Part shown: positions 47,039-58,696 of the stretch, piece after piece | How positions within the stretch are numbered: the stretch's first letter is position 1 | Layout: each line of letters starts with the position of its first letter | Source of the DNA: Agrostemma githago | Lineage: Eukaryota; Streptophyta; Magnoliopsida; Caryophyllales; Caryophyllaceae | NCBI GenBank assembly: GCA_958450325.1 | Contig: OY288247.1 | Location: 60,515,701 to 60,579,700, forward strand | Direction: 5' to 3' | DNA length: 64,000 nt | The notes under the pieces: model-generated | The model's database searches: none | Seen by the model: only the letters and a program-made list of their open reading frames with translations | What the model was told of the DNA's origin: nothing | Position numbers and translations under genes: made by a program

Positions 47039-48304
47039 CTAACTATAGCCTTCAAGGGCTCGGAGGAGCAAGTCAAACGCACGAGCCACATCATAATGAG
47101 GGCTCAAGCAAACGAGCCAAGCTATCCTCCACGGCCTCCAAGGTGGAGGCAAGAAGTAGTAATCCCAAGACCCAACGTCATCATTCATGTTGTCTCCGGG
47201 GTCTATCCATCCTACGAGCTCTAACGACCTCTTCCTCTCTAAGCATCGTCTCCAATCACTAGCAAGCTTCAAGTCTTCATCATGAGGCACAAAAAATGGC
47301 TTTGGCCTCATTTCCTTGTTGCACACCCCCACACCTTCCTCAAGTTGTGGTTCCCCATCTTCAAATTCCGGAACAACACTTGTCCCCACATCATCTTGGA
47401 GGAGAGAATTGAAACTATTACCGGCGGTTTCAATCTCTTCCAAACCATTGCTTCGCTTACTTGCGAGGGGCTCTTGATGTTCTTCCTCATTCTCGCACAA
47501 GGGAAACTTGGGCTTGTCATTTTCACCCAAAAACTTCACAAATTCCACCAACTCATCCAACTCACTAACCTCCTCAAATTCTTCACCAACAATGCCTTCA
47601 ACAAGGGTTATTTCCTCATTCGTCTCCTCTTGGGTGGACAATTGAGGTTCTTCAAAGCAAACCTCGCTTCTCAAAGGGGATTCATTAGCGGCTTCGTCAT
47701 TGGGTTGTTCCCCTTCCTCAAATGAACATCCTTCATCAACTTGTGAAGATCGAGTTAAAAACATGAGGGTTTGAGCTGTTAAAGCATTCAATCTAGCATT
47801 ACGTTCCTCACTTTCCCTTCGGAGTTCGTCCAAGATTTCATAGTCTTTTTGCACTTGTATGGCCATTTCTTGTTGCATTTGAAGAATCGATTGATTTAAC
47901 TCCAAGTTGGGCATTTGGTGGTCATTGGGGTTTTGGAGTGTTACTTGTGAACCTTGATGATGCCCAAGGGGTGGGGCATCATATGGTTGGTAGTGAGGTG
48001 AATATGATTGGTAGTATTGTGGGTTTTGGGGCTCATATTGTAGTTGAGGTGAAGGGTAATGTGGTGGGTTTTGGGGAAATTGGCTTCCATATGGTGAATC
48101 ATGATGAAACATGGTGGGTTCACAATGATTGCTTGAGTAATAGCCACCATGATCATATGATTGATAAGTGTTCACTTGTCGGTAGCCAATTCCATTTCCT
48201 TGAAATTCATACCCACGAGTGTCTTGATTATCCCAAGGAGCTTGATAGTGGTAGGGAGATGTCATGTCATACCCTTGATTCATAGAGGGAGAGGAGTAGC
48301 TCAT
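47039..48304 (-). CDS. E2 single ORF, Gag-like, conserved with E1
   Basis: I prefer the start MSYSSPSMNQGY at 48304 (421 aa), which fits the E1 start; the frame is open to 48454. The N-terminal part is rich in Tyr, Pro, Gln and His. A coiled-coil-like helix (LQMQQEMAIQVQKDYEILDE) follows, then an acidic stretch, then a C-terminal block HYDVARAFDLLLRALEGYS nearly identical to E1. The ORF is uninterrupted, unlike E1. No enzymatic domain. It may be a structural or packaging protein derived from Athila Gag; the function is unproven. Confidence 0.7.
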   Translation of the reverse strand: MSYSSPSMNQGYDMTSPYHYQAPWDNQDTRGYEFQGNGIGYRQVNTYQSYDHGGYYSSNHCEPTMFHHDSPYGSQFPQNPPHYPSPQLQYEPQNPQYYQSYSPHYQPYDAPPLGHHQGSQVTLQNPNDHQMPNLELNQSILQMQQEMAIQVQKDYEILDELRRESEERNARLNALTAQTLMFLTRSSQVDEGCSFEEGEQPNDEAANESPLRSEVCFEEPQLSTQEETNEEITLVEGIVGEEFEEVSELDELVEFVKFLGENDKPKFPLCENEEEHQEPLASKRSNGLEEIETAGNSFNSLLQDDVGTSVVPEFEDGEPQLEEGVGVCNKEMRPKPFFVPHDEDLKLASDWRRCLERKRSLELVGWIDPGDNMNDDVGSWDYYFLPPPWRPWRIAWLVCLSPHYDVARAFDLLLRALEGYS

Positions 48305-48608
48305 GGTAGCTTCTAGGTGTGGGGAGTTTAGATCAAACCTCACGTTGTGCTCGAAAACTAGGCTTGTACCCGATTGGAAACCTCTCAAACTAACAACCGT
48401 CTGTTTCTGCGGCTCTGAGTCGTAAGGAAGAAGGTGGTCACCACCTCTAGGCAAAAACTGTAGACTAGGAGCAAACGTGAGAAGTCTAGTGCTTTTTGGG
48501 CACTAGACAAGAAGGAAATAAACTTCACACACAAAAGAAGCAAAAGAAAGCAAAAAAAAACAAAGACAAAATCAAGTAAATAGGAAAACAAAGTCTAAAC
48601 TAGCACCG

Positions 48609-48626
48609 TCCCCGGCAACGGCGCCA
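48609..48626 (-). promoter_or_regulatory. E2 primer-binding site
   Basis: The minus strand reads TGGCGCCGTTGCCGGGGA three bases inside the 5-prime LTR: the common plant PBS, intact. Confidence 0.92.
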
Positions 48627-48629
48627 AAT

Positions 48630-50170
48630 TGATGGGATGGATTTGCCGTGGATCCCCACCAACAAATAATATCCAACTAATCCTAACTGGGTAGAAAGGG
48701 TAAGTCGGGTCGAGTCCACGGGGACGGTAAAGAGGGTTTAGACTAACTTCCACCTAAAGACTTGACTAGGTCTCGCGGCTAAGCTAAACTAGAATGATAA
48801 GAAGGGAAGGAAATATGACTAAAAATAATCTAAGAAGGAAAAATCAAATAAGGAAAGAGTAGGGTTAGGTCGGGTTCATAAGTGTAGTGGGATGGTTGGG
48901 TAATCGAGGGTGTAGGTTTCACCTAGTCACTAAGGTCGGTCCGCGCTCTCGCGTCAAAGCCAATGTCCGCACTATCGTGTCTAAGACAAAACCCGAATAC
49001 TCAAGCAAGATATTACCCAATACACAAGGATTCAACCACAAATCAATCACCCAATGAGAAGAATAAAACAAGCAAGAGGAGCATTTGTAACTACTACTCT
49101 AACAAGCATTTCATCAAACACATAGTATGCACAATGAGTGACTAGTAACAAAGATTTGACCTTTACCCCCAATCAACCCTAATCACCCATAATCAACACA
49201 TAATCCCCCTACTAACCCCACAAAAGTCTACTCACACATAGTAAAACTAATACTAACACTATCAAGAGGAAACAACACAAATAACAAAACATCCATTATG
49301 AAACTAGCAAGAACAAGAACAATAAGAAAAGATTGAAACTTGAAAGATTAAACAAGGATTAAGAGTAAAGAGAATAAGAAGATTATACCTACTAACAAGA
49401 GGATGAAAAGATAAGAACTTGCATTAATGAGAAAAACCCAAAACAATCTCCCAAGGTTGTCAATCTTGGATGAATCTTGAAGAATTCCTTTAATACAAGA
49501 CTAATTACTAAGATTAACGATAAACTAAAGACTAATCTACACTAATCTAAGATAATCTAGTCTAAAGTAGTCTAGGGTTTAGTGGGTAATGAAGAACATA
49601 AGCTAAGATTACAAGAGGGGGGGGGGTATTTATACGGTTACAAGAACAAAGGAGAAAAAGAAAGCAAGCGTGGGCTACAGCAGGGTCATCCCGGTCGGGA
49701 TGGATGGTCCCGTCCGGGATGGCTTCATCATCCCGTCCGGGATGACTTCATCCCGTCCCGATTGACTCAGCAGAAGAGCTTCTTTGTTTGCACTTCATCC
49801 CGACCGGGATGAGGGTTGTCCCGACCGGGATGGGTCTTGTAGGCCTCTAATATGGTCCCAAAGGTCCCTCCTTGCTCTTGTTAGGCTTCTCATCGATTCT
49901 CGGTGCTCGGGATCGGGTCCAAGGGGCTCAGGAATGGGTCCGAAGGTCTCGGGATCGAGTATAGGCTACCGAGTGATCGTCGCTTCTCTTCGATGGCTCC
50001 AAATATGTCGGAAACGAGTCGAAATCGCTCCATATCTCCAATAATGGTCCTAGGAACCTAACAAAAGCTAGAAGAAGCGTAATTAGCCTCTAAAACCGCT
50101 CCGATGAGCAATTCCACAAGAGAAACCGGGACCAAACACAACAAATAAGCACTACAAACCACACTTATCA
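48630..50170 (-). repeat. E2 5-prime LTR
   Basis: 1541 bp, full length. TATA (minus) at 49627-49634, palindrome array at 49687-49836. Confidence 0.92.
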
Positions 50171-50362
50171 CCTGCCAGAGACACGCGCCAGTCAACCATC
50201 AGCCAGCAGAACCATTGCACCCAGTAATTTCTCCCTGGCCCTTCATGAAGTGGGGGATGGATATTGTTGGCAAGTTACCAAGAGCCCCGAGAAACAAAGT
50301 TTTTATGTTGGCCATGACTGACTACTTCTCCAAATGGATAGAAGCAGAAACATTCCCTCAGG
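50171..50362 (+). pseudogene. pol: E3 integrase, continuation up to the rearrangement break
   Basis: Reads QRHAPVNHQPAEPLHPV, then WPFMKWGMDIVGKLP (first catalytic Asp), and YFSKWIEAETFPQV. It then stops matching integrase; the rest of the catalytic core, including the second Asp and the Glu, is nowhere in the window. Confidence 0.8.
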
Positions 50363-50940
50363 TGACTTTCTTCGCAAATGGATATATACCTCTGCGCAAT
50401 GTCGTACCCCGGTTGGCAAATGAGGTGGACTTTCTTCGGGATTAGAGGGATGGTTTGCGGAGCACGGTTGACAGAGTTAAGGAGGATGTTTCCAGACTAG
50501 AGGGAGAGCTAGAGCGAGTCAAAGAGTCGTTGGCACATGAGAAGAGCCGTCGTGGGGTTGTCGTGGGCGAACTATCTCGGGTTCAGGAAGCCCATTCTTC
50601 TCTAATGGAGAAGAACATTAAGCTGAAGCGGATGTTGATGGACGCTTATAGCTGGGCGTCTCTGCAAAGTCGAGTAGAGATGATGGAGGCTTACTCGAAG
50701 GGGGAACATAAATCCTGGGATTTATCAGCCGAGAAAGAAGAAATGGCAGAGCAATTTCCGGTGGCACCTGACTTGGATCTTCTTGCTGATGAAGAGGGGA
50801 AAGTTGTGGGTAAATCAGTTGCTTCCTTTCCCCCAGATCAGGGAGCTGAGAGGGCTGGTGGAGTTGAGCAGGGGCATGTTGTTACTCCTGCTGTCGTGGA
50901 ATCTCAGGCTTCCCTGTCCCCAGAAAGAACTGCTGCTTGA
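50363..50940 (+). pseudogene. C-terminal part of the E3 antisense ORF, in an inverted segment
   Basis: The plus strand reads VVPRLANEVDFLRD, a stop, then a 161-codon frame (50455-50940) with a clear coiled coil (VKEDVSRLEGELERVKESLA). This fits the C-terminal half of the Transposase_28-type proteins encoded antisense in Tat elements. In an unrearranged E3 it would be on the minus strand, so the segment 50363-51820 is inverted. Confidence 0.6.
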
Positions 50941-51703
50941 ACCTCCTTTATCTTTTGAATCTGTTTGTTGTCCTGTGTGACACAAAAACACTTTAGTTTT
51001 CAAACCTTGTTCCTGAATCCCTTCGCTTTGCCCTTTAGGGTAAAGGTGTTTATATGAATACTCTGTGGTACTTTGCTTTTAATGGTTGATCGTAATCGTA
51101 AGTGTTTGCTTTTGATTGTCATCGTTTATTGTAGTTTTGTCTTACTACCTTCTGTTGTATGCACGCCTTATGTTTGTATGGTCGACCTTTGATATAGTGG
51201 TGGCCTGGGGTTTAGTTCGCCCACTCAGTCAGAGGTGCCACGCTTTGCGTGGGTGCTAAGTGGCACAGGAGACTGTAATGTCCCGGTTGTAGGCACTTAG
51301 TCACAAGACACACGCCTCTGTAGAAATTGTACACTCCACCAGATTAGCCACCAGTTCTTAATTTGGGAAAACTGATAAAATTTGGCAAAGATGGGGGCGC
51401 ATGTCTAGCTTTGATTCAAAAAGAAAATCTAACTTTTGAAAGTATACGCAACAAGATAGTCAAACTTTGATTCAAAAAGAAAATTGAACTTTGACAGCAC
51501 ATGTAAAAAAAGGAGATTAAAAGGGAAAATTTTAAATTTTGCGCAAAGAAAATAAAGCAGACAGAAGAATGACAGGAAAAAATTTGAATATATGTTTGCA
51601 AGATTTGATAAGATGAAACCTAGTTCTGGTGGAGGTGCACCTGGCAGAATGGATGCCACGTTTCTGGCGACTGTAGCCCTTGTTTTTGGCGGCAGTGGCC
51701 CAT
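50941..51703. other. Inverted E3 non-coding spacer between integrase tail and antisense ORF
   Basis: No gene; small open frames are not conserved. Near 51410-51490 the phrase TTTGATTCAAAAAGAAAAT occurs twice. Confidence 0.5.
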
Positions 51704-51820
51704 TTAGAAGAAGTATTTCTTTAGGTGTATGATGTTCCACGGTTTTTGGATGATTTTCCCCTCTAGGGTGATAAGTCGGTAGGCTCCGTTCCCAACTACC
51801 TTCTCCACTTGGTAGGGTCC
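51704..51820 (-). pseudogene. pol: E3 integrase C-terminal tail, inverted
   Basis: The minus strand reads EGPYQVEKVVGNGAYRL and ends IIHLKKYFF with stop at 51706-51704, the standard end of Tat-type Pol. It is opposite to the rest of E3 pol and its 5-prime side is cut at the palindrome arm border. Confidence 0.8.
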
Positions 51821-54120
51821 TTCCGACGGGCCTGATATTTGCATGATTGTTGAATGTTTAGATTAAAGTAGCTAATTAATCTTTACAATTTTCAATCTAT
51901 TGTTATTCTAACGATTGAATCCGTAATTGTTCAAACCCATTAGATAAAGTAACAATCTTTAGCCTTAATATTGGATGTGTTTCATCATATCTAGGTTAGA
52001 GAGAGATTTAACTTGTGATTCGAACTAATAATCGCATGTTTTATATTGGTCGTCACTTCTATCGTTCTCTATTCGTTAATGCTATTATTGATTTAAACTT
52101 AATCGCATGTATTAGGTTGTTTGATAATTAGGTTATTTGATTATCGCGTTTCGATTCAAATAATATACACGTGAGATCCGGGATTTATTTCCCACGATAG
52201 TTTGCTCAAGAGTTAGGAGAAAGTTGTTAGTCTATGATCAATTTGATAATTAGTTGTGGAAATTCTTAGCCGAGACTGTTTTAATTATCTGAATTCGCTC
52301 ATTATTATTATCGATTTCATTATTTGCTTGTTATTTAGTTTTAGTCATTTTGATCATCCAATCATCCCTCATTCTTACTTATTAATTTCTATTTTTCTAA
52401 TTCACTTAAATTACTTCGCCTTCTCTATGGATCGACCCTTATTTCCCTGCGCTATTGTTTTATTTTTGTGGTTATAAGTGCATAAATAGTATCTTTGGGA
52501 GCATACGACTTCGGCTCACCAGGTACTAATTTGAATTTCTTCACTCTGTAGACTTTACCTTCATTGAAACTTCCTTCATGTCGATGTCTTGATGAGTGCA
52601 GATGTAATCCCCTATAAAATCTAACGCAATACAGTGGCGAAAACACTGTAAATTTGGGATTAAAAAACACCGATGTTCTAAATTTTACAAAAAGAACGGT
52701 CAGTCAATACAAATGCCACTTTTTACAAAAGGGCTAAAAATAAAAATTCTCCAAATGGGTTTAACAATCCAAAAATTAATATAAATGAAGTAGAGTAGAA
52801 TCCATGTTACTCGCTAGCTCACACCCAAAACCCAGCAGCAAATTACCTGTCATGTTATAAACATAACAGCCACAATTCGGTGGGGAGTAACAACGACATT
52901 CTCTCAGCCATATTACATGACATTAAAGTATAACTACTATAATATCAAAATAGTTCAAATTGGAAAACGTTTTAAATGATATAGTAAAATAATTCAAAAT
53001 GATTGTCAACCTGCCAGTCAATATCAATCAATAACAATAATGGCGTTATGGATATGAATCAGTGCAACAGAATAGACTTTCACTAATAGAATACTAAAAA
53101 CTAGCTTCAAGAACTTAGTTCAAACAAATCAAACTTCGATCTCTAACTAGGCTACTCAACCATAATAGGACGACGACTTATCAATGCGTGATCCTAGCTT
53201 AAGTAAATATGCACACCCCTCCTGAAACACCAATTGTGCCAAGTTCAACCCGACGACGTCTTACATGCGAGCTTAAGGTCAAAATGAACATACACTCCTG
53301 GATAAGAACATGCCCAGTTCAACAACCAATTCATCCCGCTCGGATACACTAGCCTTATAGCTGATGGCAAAACGTATACTCTAGACTGTATTACTCTATC
53401 CGTACACTTCTCTTATTCCATAACTCCAGAACAAAGTCATTATCGAAATTCAACAAGATTATAGTTCGTTCTTAAAAGAGGAAACTTAATAAAAATAGGA
53501 ACTTTCTTAAAATAATTACTTTCCAAAAGTAGGTACTATTATAATAGAAATCGATTAAAATAGGAGTTATATAAAATAGTTAATATTAGGCCTCGAGACG
53601 TAAACATTATATTTATTATATAAATGTATAATTCATGATTAAAAGTCAACTAAAGTCAAAATTATAATTGTTTCTAAAAAGATTGAAGTTTAAGTAATTA
53701 ATGGTATTTAAATAACAAATTTTCAGATTTTTCAAAATTGCACTGTCTTACTATAAAATTCGTAATTAAATCATTAAAAATCAAAACAACGTAAGACCAG
53801 TGGGGTTGAAAACTTTAGAAACTTATTTACAGCTTTTATTTCTGGAGAAAATCCAAATTCCAAATAAAACGTGGGCTTTTATTCGTATGTTTACAAACTG
53901 TCAGAATAAGAGACACGATTGTATTTATTTAATAAAACATGTTTAAAAATTGATTTTAAATAAAATCCAATTGGAAACATCAACTAGACTCTCCATAGTT
54001 TATGTATGTAAACTAGCAAGATTAAATACAAAGTTTAACATATGTTTCAATTTAGATCTTAACACAACTGACAGAATCTCGGATTAATTTGACACTTGTT
54101 CATAAACAATTTATTGTGAC

Positions 54121-54971
54121 TGTTTTGGTAAAAATTTATCGGGTCTACGATTTCGGTTGCGGGTTTAAGCGATCGTCCTATAACTATATTTGACGAATTT
54201 AAATTAGACCTAATGAATGAAAAGAGCAGCGAAAGGAAGAAAGGAAAACACACAAAGTTTGGTGACGCGGAAACCCGATGTGGGAAAAACCGCGGGGGGA
54301 GTCGGAATCCCGCCAAAATTCTACTATCAATGGGAAGGAGTAAAGAAAGGAGTCCTAATACAAAGAATTTGGCTATGACTTATGATTGATGGTGAATATT
54401 TCTTAGGGTGTACGCTTGATTTGGGTCTACTTGAATGAATCCATCCTTTTGTCTTTCCTCCTCTTTTATACTACTGCTGACCGTTGCCCCTTTACTCCCT
54501 CAGAATCTTCTCATTTAATCCCCCTTTATTGCTCGGCTGTTATTGCCTTTAATTGCTCGGAATCTGGGCATTTAATTTCCCCTCAGCAGTTACACTCTCC
54601 TCCTCCCTTATCTCCTGATTTGCAGGAATCGTGCCCCAAATGTAGGAGTCGGTTTTGACTCTTTCCTGCTTTGCACCTGGTGGAGTGGGAATGGGTTATT
54701 GTATTTGTTGGGCTGTGTTGTTGCTTTTCCTTGGTTCGGCCCATCTCCCCTCTTGTCGTATCCTCTTCTGGCCCAATGACTCGAATAATGTCGACATTCG
54801 TCCTTTGACCTTTTAACTTTTGATTTTTGTCCCTCGGCTATTGACTTTGACTTCTGACCCTCGTTTTGACTATCCTCTTTGACCCTCTGACCTTTGACCC
54901 TTTGACCTTTTGACCGTCCACTCGTAGCGTGCCACGTTGTATTTCGGAGGTGCAAATTTTTGGCCTGAACA
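54121..54971 (-). repeat. Inverted copy of the E3 3-prime LTR
   Basis: 851 bp. It shares with the 3-prime LTR (59063-59914) the bases that set that LTR apart from the 5-prime LTR. In the first 260 bp there are about 3 differences from the 3-prime and more from the 5-prime LTR, so it was copied from the 3-prime end after insertion. GTGAC at 54116-54120 is the inverted TSD. Confidence 0.92.
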
Positions 54972-55337
54972 AATGCCCCCAAATTTCCGACTAAGATCAC
55001 ATTAGGCGGGAATTTCCGTTTTTCAGTAGACAGCTTCTGGTGACGATCCGTCATTCACCTTCCGTAAACCAACGTCCCATCCTCCTAATTAATTCTTTAC
55101 TTCTACCCCTCATCATTATTTGTCTTCCTAATTACTTTTTACCCTTTCTTACTCTTGTCACTTTTACTCTCTTTCCACCTTCCCCATCACTCCTAATCCT
55201 CTTCCCATAATTTCAAAAAAGAACCCCCATCTTGCTTGTTCGCCTCTGCCGTGGTGTCGGGTTTCTGCATTCCTCTCATAGATTTCAGGTGACTTCCCTT
55301 CCGTAGTGGTTTTCCTTTCTTTTTGTTTGTTTCTATC

Positions 55338-56739
55338 ATGGCCCCCAAATTTACTCGTTCCTGCTCGAAATCTTTAATTCCTCCTTCGCCGTCGTCGTCT
55401 CCCTCATCGTCCTCGATACTATATCCTTTTACCCTTACCCTTAATTCCCCCCATTCTTGTGACTCTTGCTTCTCTGAGAGTGATCTCCCTGCCATCAGAG
55501 AAATTTTTGGTTTCCATGAAAATGTAGTCATCCACGTTCCCCTCCGTGATCAGAGGGCGGACTTTTTCCGACCTAGATGGACCTGCCTCTATGCTTATCC
55601 CCTTGGTCTAGGTTTTAGGTTTCCCGTCCCTGCATTGATTCGTGACTTCCTATCCTTCCATCGCCTTGCCCCATGCCAATGGATGCCGCATACGTGGCGC
55701 CTCCTGTTGTGCTTCTGTGCTCTGAACCAACAATACCAAAGAGGTATCACCCTGGGTGATGTCTCCTCCGTCTACCGGGCTAGATCTGTCGGGCATGGCC
55801 TGGTGACCCTTCGTCTACAGGAGGGCAGGGAATCTTGTATTTCTTTTCCTGCTAACCCCCAGACGACAAGTGGTATTAGCATTTTATCCTTGTGAAGATT
55901 GATAGTATTTCCCCATGTGTTGCCAGCTATCTCTTCTCTCCCTGGAAGCCTGTTGAAGGTATAAGTACTCTCCCTATCTCTGGATTTTCGTTGTATGCTC
56001 ACTCTTCTTACTGATATCATGGTACAGACTTGGAAGAGCCTGACTTTGATTCTGAAGATCCGGATTCCTCGGCTCGCCTCTTTGGTTTGGGACCTGAGTT
56101 TCGAACCTTCCATCACCTGGTGAATCCTCTTGGGAACAATCCTCTCTCGCTCTTCTCTTCAGGGGAAGATTCTGCTGACATCATGTCTCCAGGTATGTTT
56201 TGTTTTTACGTCTGGCTGGGATTCAACGCTTTTACCGTGATTTGAGGCTTGTTTTTTTTGTCTTTTTCTCAGGAAATCCTAAGCCTTGAACGTCTTTGGA
56301 TCGACTAATCGCTTCACGGAAGAAGAGAGCGGCTGCCGGTTCCTTGTCCAAGGGACAATCCAGCTCCACTCCCTCTGCTTCTCCTGGAGCCAAAAGGAAG
56401 CGCTCCACTTCTCCTCTTTCTGGAGATACTTTTGCTGGCAAATCCCCGGTAGATAATACCTCTGCTCCTTCTACTGACCCCGTCCCTCAGTCAACAGGCA
56501 ATGCATCTCTCGAGATAACACTTAAGTTTCCCAGTGATTTTGGCTTCCTCGACTCTCTGGGGGACCGGACGACTTTGGATCAGCTGCTATTTCCTGGCCC
56601 TGAAGCTGCTATGGATAGGAGATCTCTGGGGGACCTAACTGACCTGTTAACAGGGCAGACTTTTGTGATATTTATCTGCCTACCTATCGTTGGATGTAAT
56701 TTCTCTTGCTGTGCCCTGACTTGTTGTGGTTCTGTCTAG
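55338..56739 (+). pseudogene. E3 antisense ORF, left-arm copy (Transposase_28-like)
   Basis: The first frame, 55338-55895, begins MAPKFTRSCSKSL and has ADFFRPRWTCLYAYPLGLGF, then PALIRDFLSFHRLAPCQW, the pattern of the putative gypsy-type transposon family (Transposase_28) found antisense in Tat elements. Later frames at 56030-56245 and 56296-56660 (KKRAAAGSLSKGQ; FLDSLGDRTTLDQLLF) look like further exons with GT/AG borders. It ends at the palindrome centre. The protein function is unknown. Confidence 0.7.
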
Positions 56740-56761
56740 GTCTTGCAATTGGGTATATATA

Positions 56762-57274
56762 GGGGTGTAAACGAGCAGCTCGTATTCGACTCGGTCAAAG
56801 CTCGGTCAAAGTTTGGCTCGTGTGAGCTCGATTCGAGCTCGGGCTCGGCTCGACAACTTAACGAGTCGAGCTGAGCAAGACGTGACTCGGCTCGAAAAGC
56901 TCGCGAGCAGCTCGATATGATGTGATTAGTTAATATTTTTTTCTTGTTTATTTAAAAAATACTAATAATATTTACATAGATTTTTAACCATATAAAATGT
57001 TCTTATTGATTTGCCTAATACATTTGTATATGTTTTTTGGATCCCAATTTATTAAAACACATCGTGCAAAAAAAATGTAAATTTTAATAATTATATATAG
57101 GCTCGAGTTAGGCTCGAACTCGGCTCGAACTCGCAATTTAGCTCGCGAGCTTGGTTCCGAGCTCAATATTTTCAAGCTCGGGTAAGCTCGAGATCGGCTC
57201 GAGTTCGAATTTTGATTAACGAGCACGAGTCGAGCAAGGCCAAGCTCGTGCTCGGCTCGGCTCGTTTACACCCC
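56762..57274. mobile_element. hAT-like element at the exact centre of the palindrome
   Basis: 513 bp. Terminal inverted repeats GGGGTGTAAACGAGC at 56762-56776 and 57260-57274; flanks TATATATA at 56754-56761 and 57275-57282 fit an 8-bp TSD. The ends are rich in GCTCGA words, typical of a widespread plant hAT-type group. No transposase. The flanking bases mirror each other, so the target was the palindrome centre. Confidence 0.8.
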
Positions 57275-57397
57275 TATATATACCCAATTGCAAGACCTAG
57301 ACAGAACCACAACAAGTCAGGGCACAGCAAGAGAAATTACATCCAACGATAGGTAGGCAGATAAATATCTCAAAAGTCTGCCCTGTTAACAGGTCAG

Positions 57398-58696
57398 TTA
57401 GGTCCCCCCCAGAGATCTTCTATCCATAGCAGCTTCAGGGCCAGGAAATAGCAGCTGATCCAAAGTCGTCTGGTCCCCTAGAGAGTCGAGGAAGCCAAAA
57501 TCACTGGGAAACTTAAATGTTATCTCGGGAGATGCATTGCTTGTTGACTGAGGGACGGGGTCAGTAGAAGGAGCAGAGGTATTATCTACCGGGGATTTGC
57601 CAGCAAAAGTATCTCCAGAAAGAGGAGAAGTGGAGCGCTTCCTTTTGGCTCCAGGAGAAGCAAAGGGAGTGGAGCTGTATTGTCCCTTGGACAAGGAATC
57701 GGCAGCCGCTCTCTTCTTCCGTGAAGCGATTAGTCGATCCAAAGACGTGCAAGGCTTAGGATTTCCTGAGAAAAAGACAAAAAAAAGCCTCAAATCACGG
57801 TAAAAGCGTAGAATCCCAGCCAGACGTAAAAACAAAACATACCTGGAGACATGATGTCAGCAGAATCTTCCCCTGAAGAGAAGAGCGAGAGAGGATTGTT
57901 CCCAAGAGGATTCACCAGGTGATGGAAGGTTCGAAACTCAGGTCCCAAACCAAAGAGGCGAGCCGAGGAATCCGGATCTTCGAATCAAAGTCAGGCTCTT
58001 CCAAGTCTGTACCATGATATTAGTAAGAAGAGTGAGCATACAACGAAAATCCAGAGATAGGGAGAGTACTTATACCTTCAACAGGCTTCCAGGGAGAGAA
58101 GAGATAGCTGGCAGCACATGGGGAAATACTATCAATCTTCACAAGGATAAAATGCTAATACCACTTGTCGTCTGGGGGTTAGCAGGAAAAGAAATACAAG
58201 ATTCCCTGCCCTCCTGTAGACGAAGGGTCACCAGGCCATGCCCGACAGATCTAGCCCGGTAGACGGAGGAGACATCACCCATGGTGATACCTCTTTGGTA
58301 TCGTTGGTTCAGAGCACAGAAGCACAACAGGAGGCGCCACGTATGCGGCATCCATTGGCATGGGGCAAGGCGATGGAAGGATAGGAAGTCACGAATCAAT
58401 GCAGGGACGGGAAACCTAAAACCTAGACCAAAGGGATAAGCATAGAGGCAGGTCCATCTAGGTCGGAAAAAGTCCGCCCTATGATCACGGAGGGGAACGT
58501 GGATGACTACATTTTCATGGAAACCAAAAATTTCTCTGATGGCAGGGAGATCACTCTCAGAGAAGCAAGAGTCACAAGAATGGGGGGAATTAAGGGTAAG
58601 GGTAAAAGGATATAGTATCGAGGACGATGAGGGAGACGACGACGGCGAAGGAGGAATTAAAGATTTCGAGCAGGAACGAGTAAATTTGGGGGCCAT
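57398..58696 (-). pseudogene. E3 antisense ORF, right-arm copy (Transposase_28-like)
   Basis: Minus-strand frames 58696-58139 (MAPKFTRSC...) and 57835-57398 (KKRAAADSLSKGQYS...) match the left-arm copy with scattered amino-acid changes (for example DQRADFF versus DHRADFF). It lies between integrase and PPT on the opposite strand to E3 pol, the position known for antisense ORFs in Tat-lineage elements. Its upstream region is between the ATG and the E3 PPT/LTR. The C-terminal coiled-coil part has been separated to 50363-50940. Confidence 0.7.

Larger units (their letters stand above)
42306..50170 (-). mobile_element. E2: non-autonomous LTR retrotransposon, minus strand, 7.9 kb
   Basis: TGATGGGAGGG at 42306, CTTATCA at 50170, TSD CCTGC at 42301-42305 and 50171-50175. 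Removing it joins KKCDAC to QRHAPVNHQPAE in the E3 integrase. Plan as in E1: 5-prime LTR 50170-48630, PBS, one ORF, internal array, internal and terminal PPT, 3-prime LTR 43847-42306. The two LTRs differ at few positions. E1 and E2 are related over their whole length but clearly diverged, so they are two subfamilies. Confidence 0.92.
51821..56753. repeat. Left arm of a 10.4-kb palindrome
   Basis: 4933 bp that is the reverse complement of 57283-62213 with roughly 1-2 % difference in sampled stretches. It holds, inverted, part of the minus-strand solo LTR, the RPA1-like exon piece, the right part of the TGTAACACCC LTR, the GTCAC site, the E3 LTR (54121-54971), the PPT and the start of the antisense ORF. 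Confidence 0.93.

Noticed and set aside
47282..47725. Plus-strand frame opposite the E2 ORF
   Set aside because: Shadow of the conserved minus-strand ORF.
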